From Calliphora vicina (Eukaryota > Arthropoda > Insecta > Diptera > Calliphoridae), in assembly GCF_958450345.1 (NCBI RefSeq), contig NC_088782.1, positions 67,050,501-67,114,500 on the forward strand: a stretch of 64,000 bases of DNA. The letters are read 5' to 3'. The notes beneath the pieces were generated by a model. The model saw nothing but the letters and a program-made list of their open reading frames with translations, did no database searches and was not told where the DNA came from. Each line of letters begins with the position of its first letter. The stretch's first letter is position 1. Made by a program: the position numbers and the translations under genes. Positions 36,004 to 47,254 of the stretch are shown piece by piece.

Positions 36004-37490
36004 AGTAATGTCATGAAGATTATGGTTGTTTTTATACTTCTGTTAAAAACCCAATATAGCGAGAATAATATTCGTTTAATTATAATAAATCGATTTTGCT
36101 CTTTGCTTTTAAACTAAATAGTTGTTAGCAAACAAGCGATTATTATGTAGACCAGCTAACGACCAATAAAGTTCTAAAAAACTGAAATATCTATGTTGAC
36201 ATAGACAAATAAGATACTCAATCAATTTTTGTTTGGTTTTTTGTTCTTGTATGCTAAAATCGAGTAGAGTGTACCGTATAATCGGTTTTAATGAATTGGA
36301 ATTTTTTGTTTTGTTTCATTTTATTTGCCACTCTATTTTGCGTTTTTTTTTGTTGTGTCTTTCTTGCGTTTATCTTTTATTGTTTATAATGATTTGATAT
36401 GCTTTTTTATATTAAATATATTTTTTAAAATTTTTTGCTTCTTTGTAGTTTTTTTTTTGTTGATTTTATCAATACAATTTTTATTTCAATAATTCATTAA
36501 CATTAATTGCTTAATTATGATAATTATATAAAGTTATTGCTTTTTTTTGTATTAAAGTAATATGTGGTTGATTATTTGTTTTGTTTTTTGGTTTATTTTG
36601 ACTCAAAACTGTTTAAATTTGGGTAAAAGGTTGTAGGTTTGGTTGTATGGTTGTAACCAAGTGTGTGGTTTTTTAACTTTTTTTTGAATTTATTTTAGCT
36701 TAATGTTGATTTGCAAAGTGGCCAATTTGTCTATAAATTGGTTAAACAAGCAATATTTCACTTTTTACTGTTTCTTAATTACTGCCTTTTTTTCGTTTTT
36801 GTCTTTCTTTTATTTTAAACATTTCACTTTTTCATTCATTAAAATTTTTGTGCAAATCTAGGTGAATTTTCCTCAGTTGTGTGGTTTATAAAATTATTCA
36901 ACAAAAAAACTGTATTTTTTCAAAAAAAACTTAAAAAAATATTGAGTTTTTTTCAGCATTTCCGGTCGGTGACACCAATTATTTTTAAATAATAATGCTG
37001 CAAATAACAGAAAATTGACAAAAAATAACAATTTTAAGCAATTTTCTTACAATAAAATTCAATTTTAATTATAACTCAAAAAAACACAAAAATGTTTGTC
37101 TATAAGTTTTGTGTTTTTTTACATTTGATGTAAAAAAATTCATTAATAAATCATAAAATTTAATTATAATAATAGTTTCGTTTTTGTAAAATCACAAGTA
37201 TTGTTGTATTAAATATGTTTTAAATAATAAGTAATAATAATTAAGTTATTATTGTAGTCATACCAACGTTTTTCAATCAAAAAGAAAAAAAAGCAAAAAC
37301 ATCAACAACAACTGTAGCGACAACATTAAGAATAAACAACAACATTATAAGCAACAGATTGTCAATTTGTGTCAAACAAAATAATCACAACATGACATGT
37401 TGTTGTACACACAGTCCACCAGTATTTTCCAAACAAGTTAATCAGAAATGTCCCATCTTATGTCCATTCAAATTGAGGCATAATTTTAAC
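36004..37490. other. intergenic, T-rich, nothing recognised
   Basis: Long T and A runs and CAACAA simple sequence near 37300-37350, no coding potential. The sequence CAGCATTTCCGGTCGGTGAC near 36955 is more complex than its surroundings, but I cannot assign it. Confidence 0.6.
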
Positions 37491-37619
37491 AGATTCTAGA
37501 AAAAATTCCCGGTAATTCCCTGGAATATTATTTAAAAATTTTCGAAAATCTTTTGTCGGGAAATTTCGGGAATTTCTTTATAAGGTTCATTCTTAATGTT
37601 ACAGTATTATTTCTGCACA

Positions 37620-38580
37620 TATAAAATAGATTCGTTGTGATATGTTGCCAATCGAAGGATTTCATTATATTCATAAATTTGAAACCAATTTTTCAGTACA
37701 TTTTCGATTGTTTTGGCTCGAATCTCTTTAATGGCAACTTTGATTTCATTTTTCAACGCTTCAATTGTCTCTGGATCGTTTGCGTATCATTTATACTTAA
37801 GGGCTCGCCACAGAATATAATCCAGAGGGCTCAAAACACAGCTCCGAGGCGGTTAATTGACATCACAATTTCGGCTGATTATTCGATTTTCAAATACAGT
37901 GCGTAAAATATCGATGGTTGCGTTGGCTGTGTGACATGTGGCACACCACCCCCCCCCCCCCCCCCATCTTGTTGAAACCAAATGTCGTCCATGTCATTCC
38001 CTTGAATTTTTGGAAACCAAAATTCTTTCAGCAACAATTTGATCAAAAATGGCCCAATGGTGCCGCCATCTCACAATCCACACCAAACAGTTGTGGATGC
38101 ATTGGCTTCTCAATAATAACGTTTGGGTTCTCTGAAACCCATATGTGGCAATTTTGCTTATTGACATAGACACCGGGAAGAGAATGAGCTTCATCTGAAA
38201 ACACGATTTTTGTAAAATCTTCATCTCCTTGCAAACAATCTTCAGCCCATTAGCCCAAGAGAAAACGTATCGGGTGGTCATGAGGCTTTAGTTGTTGGAC
38301 CAATTGAACTTTGTAAGCCTTCATACCGAAGGCTTTATGCTAAATTCTTCTCAAAGAAGTGCGAGAAATGTTTAGTTCCTGAGAACGATGGCGAGTTGAT
38401 GGTGATCGATGTTCTTGGACATCGATCACTGGACGCGTACGTACACCGGTTGGTTTGTCCAATAACGATCCATTTTCATGAACTCGATTTATAAATTGAC
38501 GAACAAACTGAACTCAAGGCCGATCTCTTTACGAAAATTTTCTTACAGTTTGTGATAAAGACTCACTGCTTTGGAAGTAA
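37620..38580 (-). pseudogene. Tc1/mariner-superfamily transposase relic (copy 1)
   Basis: Read on the minus strand across shifting frames: KIVFSDEAHSLPGVYVNKQN, CHIWVSENPNVIIEKPMHPQ (38040-38230), then after a broken centre WPPRSCVLSPLDYILW near 37840-37800 and a C-terminal tail with NVLKNW. This order (FSDEAHF / YVNKQN / HPQ-VTVW / WFQQDGA / PPRS-DLTPLDYFLWG) belongs to a large insect group of IS630-Tc1-mariner transposases distinct from the DD34D mariners here. A run of C residues at about 37950-37967 and several stops disrupt it. It is inactive. Confidence 0.78.
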
Positions 38581-38584
38581 GTTT

Positions 38585-39110
38585 TTAATATTTCCTAATT
38601 TTGTTTGAGCGTATAGCTTGTCATTATGCAAATGTCAAAGATAAAACTGAAAATAAAAATTAATGTTATACTACCTTTCAAAGTCAAAGTAATCGGTAGT
38701 TCAAATTTAAAATTTTAAATGTCCCACCCTGTTTTTTTTATAATAGCAGATGTAATGGCGAGGAATAATCTGTTAATGACGGCAATATCGTGGATATGAT
38801 TCAATTCTTTTAGCTCTAACTTTTTCAAGAATTCAGAGCAATTGAAAGGAATAGTTAAATGGCTAAACTCGCTAAGTAGCTCTATAGTGGAAATGGAATT
38901 AGTGAAATTAGTTCTAACAACCAAATAGTAACAGTTTTATCTGAGCTTTTTGAAAACACCGAGTTGTATGTTGTTGTTATAAGGTTTTCAACAAAAACTA
39001 GTTGAAAGTTGTTTTTGATTTGTACGGGAAAACTAAAGCAATTTTAGTAGATTTCCATTCAGTTTAAATGGCATATTCGATTTTAAATCAGATCAAATGT
39101 TTGATAATAA
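38585..39110. other. intergenic, nothing recognised
   Basis: The stretch 38585-38710 may still be the end of the transposon relic to its left. The reverse open frame at 38715-38924 has no motif. Confidence 0.5.
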
Positions 39111-39118
39111 CGTACATA

Positions 39119-39618
39119 CAGTGGTGGCCACCAATTTAAGACAAATACTTGAATTTTTTTCATCAACAAAATAAAAGGACCTCTAAGGGTATGAAATTTA
39201 TTATTAATGTTTCTAGTTTCTGAAAAATGTTTGGAAAAATCGGTAAAACATATATGGACAAAGATATGTGGAAATACGTTGACCCACCTCAGCGAACATC
39301 CGCTGTTAATATCATGACATGACCGAAACTAATGGAATTAAAAATACGAAATTTGGTCCGAATATTTTATAATAATAAAAATATAATGATATAAATGTGA
39401 GAAAATATTTTTATTTAAAAAAATTTTTTTTGGTCAAGTTGTAGAAAAATCTAATGTGTTCGTGGTGAATATGTATGAATTGACACAGTCGAATAAAACA
39501 CACTTGTGTGTTAAAACAGTCCTCATGCATACATATTTGTGGAAATATTTGAAAAAATAATTGACAATCACGTAGAATTTAGCAAACAATTTTTGTTTTA
39601 AATTCCTGTCCACCACCA
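39119..39618. mobile_element. Tc1-like miniature element, copy 1 (about 500 bp)
   Basis: The left end CAGTGGTGGCCACCAATTTA is preceded by TA. The right end is a decayed reverse complement of the partner copy's left end (AAATTCCTGTCCACCACCA). The interior matches the element at 59804-60327 in reverse orientation, for example the TGTGTGTTAAAACAGTCCTC region. The CAGTGGTGGCC ends and TA target site fit Tc1-like elements. It has no transposase. Confidence 0.85.
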
Positions 39619-39659
39619 TTAATAAAAATAAGAAATCTAACAAAAAATTAAATTTATTA

Positions 39660-39800
39660 ATTTTAATGTTAAATGTAGAAAACCGATTAACCGTGTGATA
39701 AAATCCGGGTAAACCGGTTACCGAAAATCTACATTTTAAATTAACCGATATTGCGTAAAATTGGTTTTCCGTTAACCGATTATAAACACTATTCATGAGC
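39660..39800. mobile_element. TTAACCGATTA-rich fragment related to the hAT-like element
   Basis: Clustered CGATTAACCG, AAATTAACCGATA and TTAACCGATTATAAAC motifs resemble the subterminal sequence of the element at 34802-35822. Neither end is preserved. Confidence 0.5.
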
Positions 39801-40009
39801 ATCATTTAGTGCAGAGGAGAGGCCTGCTTTCATTCACGAAGAATATCTTTTCATACTCATATCAGACTCCTGCTCGCAATTGATATATGCCTAAAAGAGT
39901 GTTGGTCATAGCCCTTAGACCAGAAAAGTGCCAGACAAAGCTTATCGATATAACATTTTAAATACCTAGTATCCACAATAAGCTTTTTTCCAATTTGTAA
40001 TTATACCCT

Positions 40010-40670
40010 ACACCACCATAGTGGGGAGGGTATAATGCGTTTGTGCAGATATTTGTAAAGCCCAAAAATATTAGTCTAACACCCACTTTAAAGTACACCG
40101 ATCGACTTAGAATCACTTTCTGAGTCGATTAAACGATGTCCGTCCGTCCGTATGGCTGGCTGTACGTGTAAAAATTTGGTACATATTATTTTTTCGGCCC
40201 AAGGACAAAGCCAAATGAAACCGGCTGAAATCGGTCCATTATTTCACCCCCTATACAAATGTCCTCCCGAAACTGGATTTTATCGGTCATAAATGTTTAA
40301 TTTATATAGTATGTATCTCCACAATTTCCGCTCCAAATAAGTTTTATAGATACAAAATTCATGTCACCAAATTTTGTTACGATCGGTCCACAATTACTCA
40401 AAGCTCCCATATATACCATCTTCCGAAAATCACTTTAACGAGCATAAATCTATTAACAATTTTGGAATAAACATAAAATTAAACTTAAATAACTTTCATA
40501 TAGACATAAATCACATGACCTAACTTCATGGTGATCAGTCCATAATTGGTCATTGCTCCCACTTCCGAAGATCACTCTCGAATACAAATTATTGATATTT
40601 AAAAAAAAAAATGTTTTCGCTCATTTACTTAGTGTAGGGTGTAGTATGGTCGGGCTTGACCCACCACCAA
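40010..40670 (-). mobile_element. interspersed repeat, CAAGTAAG...GTGTAGGGTATAA family (copy D)
   Basis: In reverse orientation it starts TATACCCTACACCACCATAG and runs through CGATCGACTTAGAATCACTT, CGTCCGTCCGT, CCGGCTGAAATCGGTCCATT and GATCGGTCCACAATTA to TAGTGTAGGGTGTAGTATGG. It is nearly full length compared with the copy at 33944-34683. A further decayed piece (40670-40810, plus strand) follows directly. Confidence 0.82.
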
Positions 40671-40836
40671 TATAACACGGAAGTGGACTTTGTATGAGAG
40701 CTATGACCAATTATGGTCATAGTGAGACGGACGGACATAGCTAGATCGTCTTAGAATTTTATAAGGATCTAGATTACTTATGTGGGTCTACGATAAATAT
40801 TTCGATGTATTACAAATTCAATTTAGAAGCTACATA

Positions 40837-42134
40837 AGGAGTGAGATCGAAAAATTCTTAACATACATATATGTTTATAAAAAAGAAACCACTAAACTTA
40901 CAGCTTTAATTTTTTTTTTATTTGATTGAAATTATTATTACAATTTACAAAAAAAATTATTTTTATAGTTTTAATCACTAGTGATGAAATTTTGAACCTT
41001 TTTCGGAAACCCTTCCATTAACGTTTTTATAGTGCTTTCTGTCACTTTGCTCGAACATGTAGTCCATCTCCGTTTAAAATCTACCACACTTTTGGACACC
41101 TTTTTTGTACTCTTCAATTCTCTTTTAACAAGAGCCCAATATCTCTCCACTGGCCTTAGCTCCGGGCAGTTTGGAGGATTTGCCTCTCTTGGTACAAATA
41201 CCACATTATTGTTCTTGTACCACTCAAGGGCTTGTTTGCCATAGTGACAGGATGCCAAGTCAGGCCAAAAATAAGTGGACACATTATGAAGTCTTATGAA
41301 TGGAAGCAGCCTTTTTTGTAAACATTCCTTGATGTAAATTTCGGTATTTATAGAGCCCGTTGTAACAAATGAGTGGCTTCTTTTGCCGCAACTGCATATT
41401 GCTTGCCATACCAAGAACTTTCTGGGAAATTTTGTCTGCTTTTGGGTCCTAAACTTTTCTTCAACATTCCCTCGAGCATCAGCAACATAAAATTTTTGAC
41501 CTGGAAGTTGCGAAAAATCTGCCAGAACATACGTTTCGTCATCCATTATGCAGCAAGAATATTTTTTTATAAAACTTGACTTCAATTTCCGTGCTCTGTT
41601 TTTGGCCTCTAAATTTTTAGTAGCGTTCCTGTCAGGAACTTTTTGAGCCTTGTATGTTTTTAAACCTGCATTAGCTTTAACTTTTCGTACCAAATAGTCC
41701 GAGCACTGAGCTAACCGGGCTGCTTTCCTACCGGATGCGTTGGGAGCTCTTTTGAAAATGCGTTCTATTTTTTTGGCTTTAGAAACATCATGTGGACCAT
41801 TCCTTCTACCTGAACCAGGTTTTCTATCAACTGACAAGTTCTCCCGGTACTGTTTAATAACATTGGAAACAGTTTGACGGCAGACCTTTGTATGCTTGGC
41901 CAACTTTTTGTAAGACCAAGTTGGGTTTTGTTGAAAATATTTAATAATTTCAGTACGCACTTTTTTCTGGTCACTCATTTTAATCAGATTAACAAAAAAA
42001 TTAATATAATTGACATTACACATAATAACTGACATGTTTTTCAAAGGTAACTTGATCAAAAAAAAATTCAAATAATACTTGGGTTAAAAAATGTAATGAA
42101 AAACGTGTGTTAAGAATTTTTCGATCTCACTCCT
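40837..42134. mobile_element. complete DD37E-type Tc1/mariner element (1298 bp)
   Basis: Both ends carry an identical 27-bp terminal inverted repeat beginning AGGAGTGAGATCGAAAAATT, at 40837 and, reversed, ending at 42134. TA flanks each end (40835-40836 and 42135-42136), the normal Tc1/mariner target duplication. One long uninterrupted transposase gene lies inside on the minus strand. Identical ends plus an intact frame indicate a young insertion that is possibly still active. Confidence 0.95.
40971..41978 (-). CDS. ITmD37E-like transposase, 335 aa, intact
   Basis: Cut-and-paste transposase. From ATG at 41978 the protein starts MSDQKKVRTEIIKYFQQNPT. An N-terminal helix-turn-helix region spans residues 1-110 (WSYKKLAKHTKVCRQTVSNV, then a basic GSGRRN hinge). 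The catalytic domain shows MDDETYV (Asp147), FWPDLASCHY (Asp240) and LRPVERYW (Glu278). Exactly 37 residues lie between Asp240 and Glu278, the DD37E signature first described in mosquitoes. The length is in the usual range (about 330-350 aa). An in-frame ATG further upstream would add a hydrophobic extension without similarity to the family, so MSDQ is preferred. No stop or frameshift is present. The gene fills most of the element between the inverted repeats. Confidence 0.93.
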   Translation of the reverse strand: MSDQKKVRTEIIKYFQQNPTWSYKKLAKHTKVCRQTVSNVIKQYRENLSVDRKPGSGRRNGPHDVSKAKKIERIFKRAPNASGRKAARLAQCSDYLVRKVKANAGLKTYKAQKVPDRNATKNLEAKNRARKLKSSFIKKYSCCIMDDETYVLADFSQLPGQKFYVADARGNVEEKFRTQKQTKFPRKFLVWQAICSCGKRSHSFVTTGSINTEIYIKECLQKRLLPFIRLHNVSTYFWPDLASCHYGKQALEWYKNNNVVFVPREANPPNCPELRPVERYWALVKRELKSTKKVSKSVVDFKRRWTTCSSKVTESTIKTLMEGFPKKVQNFITSD

Positions 42135-42136
42135 TA

Positions 42137-43590
42137 TATATCCACATTGTTTGTTGCCTCAAGCAGTTGAGTAGTGATGCTATGTATTATCATATATCAT
42201 CTTTAGGGATCCCCTTGGTTACTCTGTTTAGATGAATTGTTTTCCACTGGCTACAATTGGAACTACTCTACCCTTCAAATGTATATTTTTTGTTTTCTAA
42301 ATACATTTAAAACAAATTCGTTTTTTTTTCAAACAATTGCAGTTAGAAATGAAAATATTGTGCACGATTTTAAAACTTCAATACGGAACCGGATACTACT
42401 TAATCTTACAAAAGTTAGCATTGTGTATGTTTATTACCCCGTAGCCGTGTGCACGATAATATTGCAATTGCAATAATTTAAATTTTAATATTAATCAAAC
42501 TAATCAAGTTGTAAGAAAATATGTTTGACCATTACTGATGTTTTTGAAGTAATATTACAAAACGCACTTACATTGTAATATATGAACATGTTCATATGTA
42601 TGTATGTATGTAAGTATCTATGGATATAATCATGTACTGGTTTGTACTTATATGTGTCTCTGTATGTACAATATTTCTATATATTAATTTAATATGGTCC
42701 ATTGCATGTTCCACTACATGGGAGCATTGACAATTAACGTCACTACACGGGCGTATTACCTCAAAAACAAAATGCATTTGCTGTCATTCTATTTAAACTC
42801 TTGTCCGTCCGTCTGTCCGTATGTCTGTCTGCTGTCTTTATTTTAGCTGCACTTACTTACACAAACGAATGAAGTTACTGTATCTATGTATGTTGGGTTG
42901 TACTCTCGCTTGCAGTACGTAAGTAAGTTTTGTTAGTAAATCAGTTGTAATATGACTTGTATGACTAGTGATTATGTTTTAGGTTTTCTGTGGTTTTTGT
43001 TTTGATTTTCTTTTTCTGTTCCCGTATAGAGAACTTAATAAAAAAAAATGACAACGAGTACTTTGCCGCCAGTAACATTAGCTGAGATTTATTTTAGCAA
43101 TTGCAATTGTAGTACATATTTATAGTTTTGTTGTTGTATCGCATCATATCGGTTCGTATCCGTTGGAAGTTAATATCGCTTAAGATATGTTGTTTTTAGG
43201 CATTTATGTCATAATTTAAAATGTTTGCTGAAATTGGAAAAGTTAAGTCGATTTGGTTATTACCTATAGATTCCCAATTTAGTAAACGAAATTTTTTTCT
43301 GAGTTTCCCTCTCAAAATAAGATATTTTGGAAATTTTCTTTCAAGGAACTACATATAATATTTTGGTATCATACGAATTGATTATGCCAATACAGTATGC
43401 CTTCGAAAATTTTCAAAATTGAGTTTGATGAAACGACATTTTAGTGGTGTTTTATTCTCAGACTGCTATAGACGGTCGGATAGCGCCAAATACCTCTTTC
43501 AAAGTTTTAACTCTGGCTATCTAGTTCAGAGACATCCGACATTCGTAGTTCAAAATATATGTCGAATATATAGCCGCTATCGATCTAATG
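42137..43590. other. intergenic, no supportable gene
   Basis: It contains simple repeats ATGTATGTATGTATGTAAG near 42597 and GTCCGTCCGTCTGTCCG near 42805. The open frames here (42237-42476, 42592-42777 reverse) have no motif. It may be unique spacer DNA. Confidence 0.55.
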
Positions 43591-43599
43591 GCAGGAGTA

Positions 43600-43990
43600 A
43601 ACATACAACAGTATAAGATAATTCCTTAGCCATTTCGCGCCTAATACCAGAATTGTTAGGCAATCTGAAATTGGCCCTTATCCCATTCAGATTTCTCATA
43701 TCCCCTAACTCTACCCAGTCTCTTTGATCCGTCAGTATATACCATTAGTGGACGGAGATGATACCGATATCCACAGGGCACTTTCTGGGACATAGTATGC
43801 AATAGTCCACATAATGATCCAAATGGCATTTCATTTGCATCAAAAGTGTTTTGGCTGACGATTTATCGATTTTATCGTAATCGCGACAGAGCAGAGTAAC
43901 TTCTCGAAGGTATTTCTATGTACTTCCCATTATATCCATATGATTAGCTGATACTCTTACCGCAACGTCAAACGAAAAATTTCTGCTGAG
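43600..43990 (-). pseudogene. LINE fragment: start of RNase H domain
   Basis: On the minus strand a frame reads PVDIGIISVH, then after a stop YTDGSKRLGRVRGYEKSEWD, followed out of frame by FRLPNNSGI. YTDGSK is the first catalytic motif of the RNase H domain at the C-terminus of I/R1/Jockey-group LINE polymerases. Stops and shifts throughout show decay. The C-terminal half of an RNase H domain lies at higher coordinates on the same strand, so the two pieces are not collinear. Confidence 0.65.
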
Positions 43991-44289
43991 TTTTGGAATT
44001 TATGTAGGCATATTAATCCAACCAAATACACTAGTCATCCCGATACTAGCATCAGGTTTCTTAAGAAGCTACATCATGGCTGCGATTAGAGTTAAAATAG
44101 AACTTTATAAACACCAACAATCAAAGTAAAAATACAACTTTATAATCGTAGCTAAAATACAAAATTGTAAAGATCCATGATCACAGCTGAAATATAACAT
44201 AATAAACACACACGATCATAGTTAAAATTCAACTTTATAATAGGTTTATCACCAGATTATCTGATGAAGGAATAGATGCGCCTTAGATT

Positions 44290-44720
44290 CATTCTTGATA
44301 ACTCATCTAAACTCGAGAGGAAGAGGGTTCCAAGAATTCGTTCCCTCAAGTTTGTCAAAGCCGGCCATTGGCAGATTAGGTGGGATACAGGGTCCTCCTC
44401 TTTTCGTTTCGACAGCTTCTACAGTAGTCGTTAAACCGTAAGTCCATTCTTCTAGCATATGTTCTAATTATGCTGTGTCCTCTAACAAAGGAAACAATTA
44501 GCCTTATTTGATTAAGACGGAATTCCATAAGTAGATTTGTGCTGCCGGCATCGTATACAAGCCAGATAGAATTCGCGATTACATTGTGGAAGGGAAATAT
44601 CAGAAAATGATCAATCACCTCCTCAGCCATCATTGCATCCATTTTGGCCAACTCGTCTGTCAGACAATTAGATACCCTGATTTCCATCGTGTCCAGGGAC
44701 CCATATAAGCGTTATCCTAG
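44290..44720 (-). pseudogene. LINE fragment: end of RNase H domain and C-terminal Cys motif
   Basis: Reading down from 44720: LIWVPGHDGNQG, frameshift, LTDELAKMDAM, later NQIRLIVSFVRGHSIIRTYA and FNDYCRSCRNEKRRT. WVPGH-GN and DELA are the late RNase H motifs of LINE polymerases, and CxxC plus following sequence is the typical terminal metal-binding stretch. It is broken in at least one place and is a relic. Confidence 0.72.
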
Positions 44721-44724
44721 AATG

Positions 44725-46590
44725 TCTCCAGAATCTTAAACACCATTAAAGTCCTTATTGTTCCGTACCAACTAAGATTACCTAATCTATTGAACGAACC
44801 ATTGTAGACCGCCTCGCTAAACAGTATACACTTTCAGGGCTCCGTTTTGTACTATTCCGTATAAGTTTTGATCGATTCACATATCTCTATACCAAAGTAA
44901 ACGTGATCCAATTATCAATCAAGTTGGAGTGTTTAGCACTAACTAGCGTTATATACTTCTATTCGACTCCTACTTCTATAATACCTGGAATAAAGTTATG
45001 TAAATATTCACCCATTGGGACGTGGCTCGAGTAAGCATCAGCACAGATTATCTACGGAGTTCCTATAGTTTTTGTCTTATTTACAGCTCACTAAACCTTC
45101 TCATTCTCAAATTTCTGAGGTCGAGAGTCATGAAGATTAAACAAATATCGCCAGTTTCACTGAAATCAGATGAAGATATTCATAGTGTATTTAGTCAAAT
45201 TATAGTATCTAATGTTACTAAGAGCTTCTCAAATTTAATCCGCAAACCCGAACCTTATCTATGGTTCTTAGACTACTATGATCTCCTCCCTACTATTTAC
45301 CATTCCGAACTGCAGCAGCTGCTAATCAAAAGATGTATTCATTAAGATAACTGCAGTGACTTGTATTTATATTTTTTTAAAATTTTGGAACAAGCCATAT
45401 TAGAAGCTCAAGTTGGTCTCACGATGTAATTATATAGAAGCCTCAGTTTTGACATACACTTGTCGAGAAATTCCATCGACCTCTTTCATACTCTACAAGA
45501 GAGATGCATTTTATTTTCGAACATAAGAGACTTGCACAACTAAATTCCCTAGTGTGAAAGGGGTCTTAGATTTAGAGTTATGGGAACTCATTCTAATAAA
45601 AATGGTTTGTTTCCTTAGTCAGTATCTTGATTCATTTAAGCCCTATACTATATCAGCAATACGGGCATGTAAGAAATTTAAACTTGAGTTAAATAGTAAA
45701 TATGTAAATCAATTTTATACATATTTCAGAGAAGCATTATTATTTCATTGCCGAGGATAACTTTTTGACGTTGACCGAGATCTATTTTCAATTCGTTTTG
45801 AAAATATAATTAGTAAAATTATAGCAAACCCTAAGGTAAATATAATTAATACCGCTTGTAGCTCAATTGATTTAATGTCACAGAAAAGGAAGAGAAAAAA
45901 TGTAACATGCGAAACAACACAATTACCAAACATTCACAAACAAACACATGTCCAATACGAATTACACGACTCTGCAGAACCAGCAAAAAAAAATCATAAT
46001 AATAAAACATAAAAAAAGCATAAAACTAAAATAAAAACATGTTAAAACAACAAACAAGATAAAAACACAAGTATTATGACAGAATTTTTGCAGCCAAAAG
46101 AATGTCTGTCCACCAATAAGGCCGCCGCCGCCGCTCTATAATCTCCCAAACAACTCCATAACCTGAGAATGGTCAAAAGGATTGATTAGAAGGGAAAGAG
46201 TTTGGAGGCAATGGCTAAAAGTAAAGAACGAGCTGGTGTACGAACTCAATAAGTGACTTATCGTCTGGATGGACGTCTGTAACGTACAAATATGACACAA
46301 TCAAATGGACTAACGACTAAAAACACCCGCTAACTGAACATTATTAATTGTGAAATGTTGACAATACTCGTACATCCTGGACAGCCAGCCAGAAGGGAAC
46401 GAGTATGTACTTGTGATTTGTATGAACATTAGGGTAAAACCTAATAAACACAAACATTTTCAAATTTTGTTTTTTCATCTTACTATCAATTTTGAATATA
46501 GTTGAAATCTGTATATCTGATTTATGGCAGTAAATTTGTATTTCAAACAAACTTTGATTCAGTTTCACATTGCAATATAATTTTTTCCCA
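44725..46590. other. intergenic, possible old transposon DNA
   Basis: Open frames at 45022-45345 and 45554-45760 contain no domain I can name and no splice or start context that makes them convincing. A GCCGCCGCCGCC run lies near 46121. The rest is A/T-rich simple sequence. Confidence 0.45.
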
Positions 46591-46599
46591 GAAAAAAAC

Positions 46600-47250
46600 A
46601 GTTTTCATTTTCGAATTATCGCCAGTAGGGTATAGAGCTGGATACCCTACTGTCACCGATAAGCATCTTCGCCCTCTCCTGTATGCGTTCGAGTAACTCC
46701 AAAATAGACTTCGAAGCACCGGCCCACACATGGGAGATGTATTCCATTTTGGATCGGATATAAGTGGTGTAAATAGTAAAGAGATCAGATGGAGTGAATT
46801 ATTTCCTAGAAATATCTAGAGCCACCACTTTACTTTCGCCAAAACGATGTATGGAACGACACCATTTTTCCGATAGGAAGGCTAGCAAATCTCCCGTAGA
46901 GCGTTCTCTACCAAAGCCATACTGATGGTAGTTAACCATACTCTCCATAACTTTGGAAATTGCAGAACAAATTGCTATTGGGCGACAATTTTCTAGATTG
47001 TTAGCATCTGCCTGTTTAGGAATTGGCGTTACATTTACAAACTTCCAACATACAGGAAATTTTCCGGCACGATATAAATTGCTGAAAAGGTTAGCTAATG
47101 GACGAGCTAGCGTCGAAGAACACTGCTTCAAGACCAGTGTTGGTATACCATCAGACCCAGTAGACTTATTTATGTTGAGATCCGCTAAAACCTTTTGAAC
47201 TGAGCGAGCGCGAAGGAATCTAATCGGCATAGTAACTGATACACTTTCGA
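46600..47250 (-). pseudogene. LINE reverse transcriptase, internally deleted (Jockey/CR1-like)
   Basis: From 47230 downward: VQKVLADLNINKSTGSDGIP, VLKQCSSTLARPLANLF, CWKFVNVTPIPKQA, NCRPIAICSAISKVMES, YGFGRERSTGDLLAFLSEKW and VALDIS, i.e. the fingers and motif A side of a non-LTR reverse transcriptase. The reading then jumps directly to FTPSDLFTIYTTYIRSKMEY, ISHVWAGASKSILELLERIQ and GDSRVSSS, the C-terminal region. The core with motif C (the catalytic Asp pair) is therefore missing. Confidence 0.88.
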
Positions 47251-47254
47251 GCTC

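Noticed and set aside
45022..45345. 107-codon frame as a gene
   Set aside because: No recognisable motif, and it sits in old transposon-rich DNA; not distinguishable from chance.
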